64,000 nucleotides of DNA. Origin: Cycas panzhihuaensis. Lineage: Eukaryota; Cycadophyta. A program made the translations under genes and the position numbers. Location: assembly GCA_023213395.1 (NCBI GenBank), contig CM041465.1, positions 71,369,741-71,433,740 on the forward strand, given 5' to 3'. Of the stretch, positions 44,873 through 55,700 are shown piece by piece (positions within the stretch are counted from its first letter, which is position 1; every line of letters begins with the position of its first letter). The notes beneath the pieces are model-generated. The model was not told where the DNA came from. It was given only the letters and a program-made list of their open reading frames with translations, and ran no database searches.

Positions 44873-45110
44873 CTATCCTACCGATAACAAAATTTTCCTT
44901 AGGGAAGGAATATATAAGACATTATCTAAGTATCTATATTTACCAATATCAGTCAATAAGGTTATGTTACCTTTCCCAACTGATTCGTGAGAAGTATTAT
45001 CTCCAAATATAATGGACCCTTTTATATTTTTATCTAAGGTTTGAAATAAATATTCTTTATGGGTCATGTGGGTTGACCAACCTGAATCAATATACTAGCT
45101 ATCATCCTCT
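44873..45110 (-). pseudogene. E10 protease region
   Basis: The open piece 44873-45067 starts MTHKEYLFQTLDK, which follows the active-site HMT of copia proteases, and continues IKGSIIFGDNTSHESVGKGN and LDNVLYIPSLRKILLSVG, the flap and C-terminal blocks. The DSG(A/C) motif itself falls in the mutated stretch right of it (text near 45,090 reads YIDSGWS-like). Confidence 0.75.
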
Positions 45111-45156
45111 TCTTCCTTAGCAGAAAAACTAGATAGAAATAACCTATTATTAATTT

Positions 45157-46230
45157 TTAATTTTGATGAATTTGAAGCATGTCCTCTAGGGGGTGGTCCA
45201 TGTTTTGAAAAATATTTATCTTCAATGTGATCATTTTTATAATAATAAGTACAATATAATTGATCTCTTCTTCCATAATTGAGGCTTTGACTCCTTGGTT
45301 GAGAATGATCAATATTGAAAGATCTCCCCCTTTCCTCATAGAATTGAGGAGGATTATTTCTTGGTTGGTTATCACGATAGTCCTAAGTTGATCTTGAAGG
45401 TTGAGAATTCCCGTGACAATGTGGACAGTAAAGATGATTCTTAACTTGTCTCATTTGGTTAGGATTTCTTAGAGCATTGGGATTTCTAAGAGGGTTTTCA
45501 TGTTGTTGGGGTCCTCCTTGTCTCTTTTGGTGAGGGGCTTGATATCGTGGAGGATCTTGTCTATTTTTGTTTCTAGGATTTCTACTTTTTCTCCTTGGAG
45601 GAGATTCCTTTTATTTTGAGCTTCCTTCTTGGGAGTTAGGTTGAATGTGAGCCTTTGTAGCAAAGTCATGTTCTAAAGTTTCATTTATATTTTGTTACTC
45701 TTCTATAGACATGAGCATAACATTAAGTTGTTCTAGTTTTAGGGTACTTAGATCTTTTGATACACTAATGCTAGTAGCTACCATTTCAAAATGTCTTACA
45801 GCTCCTACATATCTAAGGATCCTTTTAACTACCCTTTATTCGATTAGGGTATTCCCAAGAGACATCATTTAGTTAACAATATCTTAGACTTTGGTCATGA
45901 GTTCAGTTACTGATTTGTGAGGCACCATACATAAATTTTTGAAATTACTTCTCAAGTTTTATAATTTAGAGGAGGTAGCTCCTTCATATATAAGTTGTAA
46001 AGTATCCCAATCTTCTTTGGATTTAATGAATTTACTAACTCATAGAAATGCATGATCTTCTAATTCACAAAAGATAAGGGCTAATGCTTCATTATATTTT
46101 TTGACATTTTCTTTGTATGTAACTTTTTTTGCATTGGTTGGATTTGGTCCCAATTCGTTGTAACTGGTTTTCACAATATCCCACATGTCATTTGCTATAA
46201 GGATGGGCCTCATCCTCCAAATGATGGAAA
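45157..46230 (-). pseudogene. E10 gag, N-terminally truncated
   Basis: This gag starts abruptly at ILIANDMWDIVKTSYNELGP (about 46,195) without the usual N-terminal 60-70 residues. It continues ENVKKYNEALALIFCELEDH and KSVTELMTKV to a Gln/Asn-rich nucleocapsid part and a CPHC half-knuckle at 45,420. Upstream the frame runs into tandem copies of an LTR edge plus primer site, so the truncation coincides with that rearrangement. Confidence 0.82.
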
Positions 46231-46302
46231 ATAATATAGCCCTAAGTAGCTCTGATACCAAATGTAGGAAAAATAATACAAGCCCAAATAGCTCTGATAC
46301 CA
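46219..46302 (-). repeat. Two tandem 42-bp units made of LTR edge plus primer site
   Basis: Units 46219-46260 and 46261-46302 are near copies; each holds about 28 bp resembling the edge of the adjacent LTR and a complete GCTCTGATACCA primer site (46249-46260, 46291-46302). A third partial copy is the true LTR edge from 46303 onward. They replace the start of gag. Confidence 0.88.
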
Positions 46303-46304
46303 AA

Positions 46305-46722
46305 TGAAGGAAAAAATATGCAAGGAGAATAGGGCAAAACATATACAAAAATCACATAGATCAATATTGCATCATAGCATTATAACTTCAATATGAAAGT
46401 ACTTTGTATTCAATCCATATTGTAGTGAAGAGAGTTACAAATTTCTTAATAAGGGTGGTGTTTAAAGACACTAGGGTTGAACACCCCTCAATATTTATAA
46501 TTTGGTGGAGGAGGGTAACTCCTCAACCCCTGAAATTTAAATTAATAATAAAATAATACTATCTTAACTTAAATGAAGCTAACTCAAATTAACTTAAATT
46601 AAATCAAATCTTACCTTAACTTACTTACACATGTTGATCACCCACATGTGTAAAATAAGGTTGATGAGGTGTACAATCCTGTTTAGAAGGTGGGAGTGGA
46701 GTGATGTCGATTAACTCTAACA
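46305..46722 (-). repeat. Internal LTR of a different family (LTR-B) in E10
   Basis: It is about 418 bp; the plus strand starts TGAAGGAAAAAATATGC and ends TTAACTCTAACA. A primer site follows on its left and a purine tract on its right, so on the minus strand it reads PPT, LTR, PBS. It is unlike the 349-bp terminal LTRs, and no second copy is in the window. Confidence 0.75.
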
Positions 46723-47009
46723 TTCTCCCTCTTAATAGTTATCACGAATACTTGTATCTTCTCTTTGAACTTATGAAATTTGTATTTAAAAAAAACATTA
46801 AAATTTTGATCTTTATCAACTCTTCTTATCTTTTTAGCCACATATGTCTCTTTACCATGGAATGATATAAAGAAATTATAAATAAATAATTCTTGATTTA
46901 TACAAAAAAAAAAAACCGCAACTTTGACTTTAACTTTTGAAAATTTAACTTTGACTATCATATCATTAGGTCTCTTTTCTATCATATTATAAGATTCATT
47001 CTCCATCAT
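46683..47009 (-). other. Short ORF running into LTR-B
   Basis: This 108-codon minus-strand frame reads FHGKETYVAKKIRRVDKDQN, then KYKFHKFKEKIQVF, and encodes the polypurine tract before stopping inside LTR-B. It is rich in Lys and Phe. It could be the 3' end of the coding region of the LTR-B element; I do not recognise a domain. Confidence 0.35.
46723..46738 (-). other. Polypurine tract next to LTR-B
   Basis: The minus strand reads CTATTAAGAGGGAGAA immediately before LTR-B. Confidence 0.75.
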
Positions 47010-49155
47010 GTCATAAGATTCATTCTCGCATTCAAATAGAGGATCAGGTACTTATGTAACAAGTTGGTCCTATATTTGATCTGAATCTTCATGGATGTTG
47101 TCATTATGATTCACATGTTCTATCACCTGTCTCACATGCTCATTAAAAATATCATCAAATCCATAGGGGTATCTCCCCCATAAGTGGAAATTAATATATA
47201 CCAAACAGATTTTGAAGTTGTTAATTCACAAACCTTTGAAAAAACATCATCATTCATAGTACAAAATAATAGTCCTAAAACTTCATTATCCTTTCTAAAA
47301 TCTTCTTTAATACTGAAATCACATTCACATTACAAATATTTCAGAAGATCATGTTCAATAACATAGTCTTGTATGGTCTTGTGCCATAGTGAAAAATTTT
47401 ATCCATCGAATATAGGAAATTATGTAATTTTATCAAAATACTTTAGTACATAAAAGTATGTGCTTTAATTAAGTCAAAAAATACTCAATACATAAATAAT
47501 GTCTTATATGATGTCAAATATCCTCTTCAAAAGAAATATAATGCCCACTGAAAATAAAAAAATACCTTGGAAAGTGAATGGAAAGTGAATGATCTTTTTA
47601 AATAAGGATGAAATAAAAAAAGGCCTTTCAATAAGTGTATGCCCTTGGAATAATCTTTGATATGTTTTTCAGATATAATTTGAAATAAAATGAATATAAA
47701 AGCAAGTTTGAATGTAATAAAGATCCTTTAAGTAATATAAATCTGAAATGTAACTTTGATGATAAAAAGAATAATCCTTAACCTTTTAATTCTTCAAATG
47801 AATAAATGTAAATTCTCAATGCAATAAATCCTTATCCTTAATGATAATATATAATGCTGAAAAAAACTGAAATATATATATATTTTACTTTGAAAGATAA
47901 AGAGTATGAAGAAATGTTTTAAAAGAAGGTTTAGAGGACAATCTTAAGTTTGGCTACTTTAAAAATATACTAAACAATGTCAGAAGAATATGAAACTTTA
48001 GCAATATAAAGATTAATAAAATATATATCCAATGGAATTGACTGTTTTGAAAACGGGTTCCTACAAGTCAAATTTTGATAAAGCAAAGATACAAGCCTTG
48101 TTTTGAGGCTTAAAGAGAGTAGGGAGCTCAAAAAAGTATAAAATTGCTAATAAAACCTTATAAAATGCTAAAAAATGATTAAATATTATTTAGAAGACTG
48201 CTCAATATACTTTTAGCTGAAAAATTTTGAGAAATATATATATATATATGTAAAAATGGCAGATTTAAGGTAATTAGGTACCTCTACTTTGATACTTTTA
48301 AAAATTAGTAAAAATACATTAAAACATATAAAAAACTATGTCAGATCGAAGGGGAATGAGTCAGCTTCCCAACAAAACTAGATTCTGATGCCAAACAGAA
48401 AAGTTATAGTAAAAGTAGTAACTAGTACTTTATAGGAAAATGTTTAAAAAATGCTAAAAACTACTAAAGTGCCACGTTCAACAATTAAAATAACAATCAA
48501 AATGAATTCTGAAAATTAAAATAAATAGTTGGTAATAAAGTTTGTTGAATGTAGATCACTGTGGAATAAATCTGGGTACAAAATAGTTTCCCAATAATAA
48601 AATATAATCAGTTCAAAAAGTGATTTTGTAAAAAGTTTAAAAAAGGCTAAAAAAAGGACTGATTGACTTTAAATCAACTAAAACAGGATTAAATCAGCAT
48701 CAAATTGGTCATATGACCAGTTAAAATGAATCTATAGAAAATTTCTAATGCAATGAAATTAGTTTCGTCAGAAACCGATAACGCAGTGAGGAGTTATGGT
48801 AAAAATTTATCAATAACCTTATGTGAGATAAAAAATAAAAAAAAGAAAAAAGAAAAAAGTTTATAAAAGGTTTGTTAGCCCATTTAATGATAAATTACAG
48901 TCATATAAAGGTAACAGGGGACCGGGGGCTGAGAGTGAAAGGGGCTTAATCCCTTTAAACCCTGGATTTAAAGAAATTATACAATAAAATTTGATTTTTT
49001 AAAACTTTATATTAAAAGATATATAAAAAAATATTTGAAATTGAAAACGGCCGCTGCTGCCAAAATTACGAAGACCTACATATAGCAAAACTATTGCAAA
49101 AGATGTATGTCAAGACCTGATGAGCTCGGAGTGGCTTTTATCAGTAGTATACTAG
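47010..49155. other. E10 5' half, AT-rich non-coding part
   Basis: No domain or ORF of note. Recurrent phrases such as GCTAAAAAATG and AAAATGCTAAAAACTACTAA between 48,140 and 48,480, and TAAAAAGTTTAAAAAAGGCTA near 48,620, suggest degenerate short repeats. A small GC-richer island, GGGGACCGGGGGCTGAGAG, lies at about 48,917. Confidence 0.5.
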
Positions 49156-49158
49156 TAG

Positions 49159-49391
49159 CTTTCACCTAATGGAAGCTTGAATTCTTTTAACTATGAGCCT
49201 TTGCCGACTTTCAGGGATGTCCCAAGCTCTGATAAACATAATTTGCTTCTTAAGAAGTTGAATCTTTGCTGTGTCATATTTAACTTCACTGACCCTACCA
49301 AAAATACAAGAGAGAAGGATATTAAATGGCAAACGCTGTTCGATCTTGTAGATCATATCACCTCAGGTAGTGGTAAGTTCACTAAAGTAGT
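49159..49391 (+). pseudogene. Captured PP2A regulatory subunit B' (B56) fragment
   Basis: The plus-strand frame reads LPTFRDVPSSDKHNLLLKKL, then NLCCVIFNFTDPTKNTREKD and DLVDHITSGSGKFTKVV. This is the N-terminal conserved segment of plant B56-type subunits, which select substrates for protein phosphatase 2A. About 75 codons are open with no stop; IKWQT where the family has IKRQT is a visible change. After KFTKVV (about 49,391) the family sequence ends abruptly. No ATG in a proper context precedes it. It lies antisense to E10. Identification is from recalled family motifs. Confidence 0.82.
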
Positions 49392-49790
49392 AAGGGAGGG
49401 GGAGCATCAGTGCCAAGCTATGATGAGGATGACTCTTCTGGGAAACCCAGACAGTCAGTGTTCACGAGGCTCCCTAGTTTTGGCTTTAAGAGAGTAGGCT
49501 TGATAGGCCTCAAAAAGTATTCTGCTATTATCTTAAGAAAGTCATTGAAGGGACTTGGGGAAACTATTGCTGGAGCTACCAAAATTGCTCAATCCACTAT
49601 TGTAGCTATAACTCTGGCTTCTACCTAAGATTTTTCTAGTGTTTTGAAACTCAATAGTGCACCCACAATAGTGGCAGGGGTGATTTGGGGTATTCATAAG
49701 GATATTCGATTCAAATCAGAGGCAAAGAATCCTTTCCTCAAGAGCTTAGATTTTATTGGATTTGGTAGTGGTTCTTAGAATTTTCTTCTA
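49392..49790 (+). pseudogene. Unrecognised gene-like segment fused after the PP2A piece
   Basis: Frame 49410-49628 continues from the junction as PSYDEDDSSGKPRQSVFTRL, GFKRVGLIGLKKYSAIILRK and GLGETIAGATKIAQSTIVAI. After a stop the same region reads VLKLNSAPTIVAGVIWGIHK and PFLKSLDFIGFG. It looks like real protein-coding DNA, possibly a second captured gene. The RQSVFTRL phrase also occurs in some plant retroelement Gag linkers, so a retroelement origin is possible. Confidence 0.4.
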
Positions 49791-50033
49791 TTCTATAGTG
49801 ATTCTAAATCTTTCTACTATTGTAAAGGAGCTTGTGAAAAACAACCTTAAGCATCTGGATGTAGAATATATTGATCTCTATTCCAGTTGTGACCATAGAA
49901 TTGTTCTCCACAACATATGTACAGAAATGGCAATTTTATGTTCATAAATGGAAGTTTTGTGTACAAGTACAACAATGATATACATCACAATTAGATTATG
50001 ATAGCTTTTGAAGATTGACACCTTTTTCTATGT

Positions 50034-50471
50034 ATGCTATCTTATATTATAATATATTTATATTTGTGTATCAACTTTACAAGATGTAGATATTTCAAGA
50101 AACAAAGAGAAAATGTCATTCACATGTTGTTTTTTTTTTTAAATATTAGAGGTGTACACATGTATATTGAGAATGTTTCAGTTTCCAATGAAGAAGATGG
50201 TTGTTTTTATGCTTGCAACCTTACAACAGGTTACAAAAGAGATCTAGCTCATCAGATCTCACCACCACAAAGATGCTCATCGGTTGTGCTAAATACTATA
50301 GGAGCCTTAGCAGATGAAGACTCTGATACCGTTTTACTTTTTGATGCTCCTTCAAATCTTTCCCCCCCTTTTCTTTTCTCCTATAGATCTCAAGTTTTTG
50401 GTGCATTTGGGGTTAAATTTTGTGAAGATTTTGGCCCCGAATGTCTTAAATCTCAGGCCCTTTGGCTTTGA
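50034..50471 (+). other. Unrecognised 145-codon ORF in the E10 cargo
   Basis: The plus-strand ORF has a weak start; its informative part begins near 50,157 with MYIENVSVSNEEDGCFYACN and includes LAHQISPPQRCSSVVLNTIG, DEDSDTVLLFDAPSNL and FGAFGVKFCEDFGPECLKSQ. Composition is balanced and GC is higher than in the flanks. It may be an exon of another captured plant gene. I cannot name it. Confidence 0.35.
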
Positions 50472-51290
50472 AACTATTATTTTTGGGTGATTCAATAATA
50501 TGGTTTGTAACTGTTTGAGAATATAGCCTTTACAAGCTGATGTGGCACATATGACAATTATGGAAAAGAAGCCGTGTTAAAGGAAGTATTTTGTATCAAA
50601 AAATGATAGGTTTTTGAGAATGTGCCTGCTATGGTAGGCACTTCATTTTGTTGGCTCTGAAACTCTAGTTTGTATCTCAGTTTGCAAGGAATTTCACGTC
50701 TCTTATATATCTATATTCTGATGTATTATTTACTGTTTTCACCAGATATGAGTTTCCCTTTGAAGTTATTATTATATTTTGACACTCTTTTGGGATTTGT
50801 TCTCTTGATTCACTTGGTATTGTAATGTAAGGAGGAAGTTTTGAAAGGCTTGCAATTTGACTTGAACTTATTGCAAGAGTTTGCATCTAAAGTAAATGAT
50901 AGAAAAGATGAAGTCCAAGATTTCAGTATGTAGATTCTTAAATTATATTCAAGAGATTTCTGTAATAATATACATGGCTGAATGAAAAAAAGAACTTTGA
51001 GCTTTTGTTGAGCCTACAACTTATGCAAAAAAAATGTAAATAATATTGGTGGAACTTCAGACCACCTTGAAAAATAAATGTAAATAATATTCTTGCTATT
51101 GAAGAAGTTAATATTTTAAGAATGGCTCAGTTATTCATTTGATTAAACCAGAGATTCAAGCTTCAAATTCTACAAAGTTTTAAGTTCTGGGATAGCAGAT
51201 CTAAATATTTTGGTGAAAATATATTAAAAAAAATGTCTATAAATTTATATTTAAAAAACTTTCAAATGTACTAAAGCAGGCATATAAAAG
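50472..51290. other. Rest of the E10 cargo region
   Basis: T-rich on the plus strand, resembling intron or 3' untranslated DNA; no splice junction or domain can be supported. Confidence 0.35.
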
Positions 51291-51469
51291 AACCAAGAAA
51301 CATATGTTTGAATCTGAAATATTTCAAATATGTTGTAGATATATTAGAAATATGTATTTAAATCTAAAAAAAGGTATGAAGAACCTGGTAAACATAGTTG
51401 TAGCTGACTTGCAGAAATGAGATCTGTTGTTTATGCTTCTCCAGAAGGCTGAATATGCACAAAAAGCTG

Positions 51470-52170
51470 CAGATCTGTAAAAAAACTTGAAAAATATAGT
51501 CAAATTTATGATGAAAAATACAGATATGAAATGAAATATAGCACATTTGAACTAAATATTATAGATATGCAACAAATATACTAGAAAATGTTGAAATAAT
51601 TACTAAAATAAACAGATCTGTAGTAAAATATAGTAGATCTAAAGTAAAAGTTGCATATCTTAAAAAAACTTGTATGAATCATGCATGCAACTGAACTCCT
51701 TCACAAATTCGAGAGAATATTAGATAAATAAATAGAAATCTACTTGAAAATAGTCAAATATATAATAAAATCTATGGATCTGAAAAAAAAATAGCTCAAA
51801 TCTAAAGAAAAAACTTGAGTAAATATTGCATACAACTACAATCCTGCTTAGATCTATAAAAATATAGGATAAAAAGATGAAATATGTCAAATATTTCATA
51901 AAATATATGTAGATCTGAGAAAATATATCACAAATATAAAGAAAAACTTGAATAATATATAGCTTGCTACTGATCTCCTTCACAAATCTACATAAATATT
52001 AGATAAATAGGAAGAAATATTCTTGAAAATAGTCAAATATGTGATAAGATATGTAGATCTAAAAAAATATAACTCAAATATAAAAAAACCTTTGAAAAAA
52101 TGTAGCTTGTAGCTGAAATCCTTCATAAATTTATGAAAAAAATCTGAAATATCTTTGTTATTTGTCAAAT
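51470..52170 (-). repeat. Degenerate ~135-145-bp tandem repeats in the E10 leader
   Basis: The phrase GTCAAATAT...ATATGTAGATCTRAAAAAATATA...CTTGAA...CTCCTTCACAAAT recurs with starts near 51,752, 51,885 and 52,031, and in more decayed form near 51,497 and 51,600. Spacing is 133 and 146 bp. Each unit carries one AGATCT. It lies just downstream of the primer site on the element strand. Confidence 0.7.
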
Positions 52171-52335
52171 ATAACTTAAGAATATGAAAATCTTGATAAA
52201 ATAGTATAAGAAACTTGCTAAAAAAAACTTGCAGAAAGTAAATGTAACCAGTATTTTGCTTGTGAGTAAATCTACCTAAAAAATGCCAATAAACTTTCCT
52301 TCTTTATAAAAATTTTAGCAGGCCAACAATTGTCT

Positions 52336-52347
52336 GCTCTGATACCA
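52336..52347 (-). other. Primer binding site of E10
   Basis: A perfect TGGTATCAGAGC on the minus strand, two bases from the LTR. Confidence 0.95.
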
Positions 52348-52349
52348 AA

Positions 52350-52698
52350 TGATAGAGCTGGAGGAGCAGAGCAGGGCTTCATAAAGATTGCATCTTGAGT
52401 AAACTGGTGATTTTTGATAGTTGGTTGTATTAAAAAACACCAGGGAGGTATTCCCATCCCTTAAATAGTGAATTTTGGGGAGGCATCAAGCGCCATCACC
52501 CTACCTGCACGTTAGCCAATGCAAATTCAAAATATATTAAAAAATTAAAATAAATAAATGAAAGTGCATACCTTAAGATAGTGGTATCAACTCCTGGTGG
52601 CTATTGCAAGGCTCAAGGTGCCCTAGGGGCCCTCAAAGGTGGCTTTGAGGGGCCCTAAGTGCACAGGTCTCTATATGACATTGGGATTATTCCCAACA
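52350..52698 (-). repeat. 5' LTR of E10
   Basis: It is 349 bp and pairs with 41682-42030. On its right it is flanked by CTTTT at 52699-52703. Confidence 0.95.
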
Positions 52699-52703
52699 CT
52701 TTT

Positions 52704-55700
52704 TCTATTTTGATATTTTTTTGTTTAAAAAATATAACCATTTTTTTTTCTAAATCACAAAACCTTAAAATTTTTATAAACTTAAAATATTAAACAAGAT
52801 AACTCCTAATTAGACCACCCTTATTACTAATCTTGTAAGGGGAATGGTTAGGGTCCCTAAAGTTACCACTCTTATACACAGTGTTATGTTTTCTGTACTC
52901 TATGAACTATAAGGGAAGGCTGTATTTATTAGGTGTATTAAGTAGTAGGCTAAGGTATTTTACCTAAACCTTAGAATTTTGAGATTAAGCTAAACTCAAA
53001 GAGGGTGAGTCTCTTAACTATAAGTGCACTATTAGATAATAATATGTTATTCATACCATAAATATGGTATAGATGGGCTAATAGTATTTAGGGAGTGATA
53101 GAGCATTCAACATCACCTATCTATATATTCTTTAGATTGGGTATCTTTTAGTGAAGTTTGTTTCTCAAAACCAAATGTGTAAAATAACAAAATACAACTA
53201 ACTTGAAGAGGTAAAGCATGAATACCAACTCCTATGAAGGAGTCTCTAATTATTTATACATATTATTCCTAATAAATATAAAATGATATTAAGCCATGAT
53301 TTATGGAATGCATGCAATGAAATAAATGTATGCAAATGAAAGAAGTGTTATCTTGAGTAACAATTAAAAGATATTCTTCATTCATATTAGTTGTCAAACC
53401 ATTTGCATACAAGTGTGGGAGTAAAACTAGCCAAACCATACAAATAATCAGAGGGGATCTGGATCCAAAAATTGCACTTATATTTATCCTATTGATAATA
53501 TCTTCTTATGCTTCTTTTAAAAATTTGGTTCTATATGATAGTAAATAAGAAGATAGTAGTCTAATAATCATGCAATTCTTTACACTTTCACAACAACGAA
53601 ACTAGAATGATAAACTATAAAGATGAAAAACTTCTTTCTTTAATTTTTGTATTTCATAAGAATGAGTATAAGAAAGAAACAAGAAGAACCATTGAAAGGA
53701 TAAATTTACAAAAAAAAAAGACCTTTTTTAGCTTTCTTTTAATTTGAACTTCCCAAGTAATTCTACCTTTTAACCAAGGGAAAAGGAAATCTTAAAGAGC
53801 AAAGGGGTATATGCCTAAGAAGAGGAGCTTGAATTTGATTGAACTTTTATCTTACTAAAAATTTCTCCTTATGCATATAAGATATCTTTAATTATAAGGA
53901 TATTCCATGACAAATATATTCATAAAAGGGATATCTTAACAATATTTCACCACATATAATAGTGGAAACAAGCCATAATAACTTTCAATGATAATGCAAA
54001 GAATATAAGATCAATATGTAAGACTAAAATAAGAGGTAATAAGAATTCATAGATATAAACTAAGGTTTTTAGATGAAATTACCTCTATTACAATAGTATG
54101 CATACACTATGATGATAGATCTATTCTACTCTTGAAAGGGAATAAGAGGAGTGATATGCATGCATACATTTTTTCTTTTTTTCATTATATATAAAGTGAA
54201 AGATCTATAAATTTAAATGGGAAACAAGCTAACTAGAAAATTTGATGATAAATACTAGAGTGTACCTCAACATGGTATTTAGTTTTTGCTCAAACTTTAC
54301 CATCTAATCCCTAAAAATATTAGATTAAAGCTAAGATAATAAAGCCTTGAAAGAAATAAGGAAAAATCATAAGCAACACTATTACAAATTAAGAGAAAAT
54401 GACTCTTAAGGAAGGGTGAGTGAATGGACCTGAGAACTGAGGGATGAATAGGATAAATATAACCCTCTATTCTTTAGTAGGTTATACTTAGGCTCACATG
54501 GGTTAGTCCTCAGCCAAGTTCCTAGAAAATTGAAGAGAAACTAGCTCATAAATTTTATAAACATAGATAAAGGAAAGCATATACTACTATAAAACCATTA
54601 AGATTAAGATTGTTGTATCAAAAGTAATATTACCAAAGTCTCAAATGAAGGATAATTGATAATAGAAAGCTTTAATTGTGTTTGGTATTGCTACAATTTA
54701 AGACATTTCATACCAAACTTTAAAACCATAGGCTAAAATTTCTTGTTTCTTCCTCCAAAGATCTACTCACAAGCTTTAAAATTACATGAAATAATCCCTC
54801 TCTAAGGGTGTTAAGGACTTTAGAGTGAAAGGGTAGCAAGTCCCTAGAAGTCTTGATAGAGTTCTCTGAGATTAGGAGGCGATTGACATTTCTTACCAAA
54901 ATAATTTACTAGTGGCATAGTAAAAAACATAACCTTCTTTATAAAATATGATCATCGCACTTTATGAAGAATAAAAAATGTAATTTTATTTATAAAATGT
55001 GATCGATTACATTTCATGAATAAAGTCACATTTTTAATAATACTAAAAATGTGATAAGTAAGGAAATAAAAAATAAATAAATAAATAAAAAACCTCAGAG
55101 AGATTAGTCTATAAAAGGAATTTGATTAAAATAATGACTAATATGGCCTAGAAGAGGAATTCAAGGTACAAATTCGAGATGAAAAACATAATAAATATAT
55201 GGAATAACCATCAAATAAAAAGGGATGCAACAATCAAAGGGTAATAGTTAGATTAGATGACTTAGAGTGGGCAAAATAAGGATGTAGTACCATAATATCA
55301 TTCATTAGCACATGTAAATCATCATCATATACACAACATCATCTAGCCATTATATCATAATCAAAATTCATATTTCATCATCATCTAAGATACTATAATC
55401 TCAACTAAAATAATGATATAATAAACTAAATACCTAAAAATGACTTCGTATGTGGTGTGTTCTAGGTAGACCTAGACTAGATATCTCTCAATCAATAAAA
55501 TACTCTTTCTTTTATTCAAATCAAGGCTAGGAAATACAAAGTCTAAGAGGACCTAAGTAACCACCTTTACCCAACTCCTAAGAAGGAGCCTCCACCTAGT
55601 TATGCCATTTAATGAAGATATAACTAAATATAATAATAAAAGGCTAGGATATATAGGGGTGATTAAATCCACTAGCCTACACAATCGAGTGAAGGAGTTC

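Larger units (their letters stand above)
41682..52698 (-). mobile_element. E10: 11-kb composite Ty1/copia element
   Basis: Two 349-bp LTRs, a perfect PBS, a PPT and a perfect target duplication CTTTT (41677-41681 and 52699-52703) delimit this element. By eye the LTRs are about 92-93 % alike. The 3' half is a copia pol with gag. The 5' half (46.7-52.3 kb) is not coding for retroviral proteins and includes a different LTR (46305-46722), captured gene pieces and tandem repeats. The Gag N-terminus is missing, so it must rely on other elements. Confidence 0.92.

Noticed and set aside
49177-49497. One 106-codon protein spanning the whole PP2A frame to 49,497
   Set aside because: Family similarity stops at about 49,391; the remaining 35 codons are out of frame with the next gene-like block and look random.
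51364-52168. Minus-strand Phe/Tyr/Ile-rich ORFs
   Set aside because: They run through AT-rich tandem repeats and reflect base composition, not a membrane protein.
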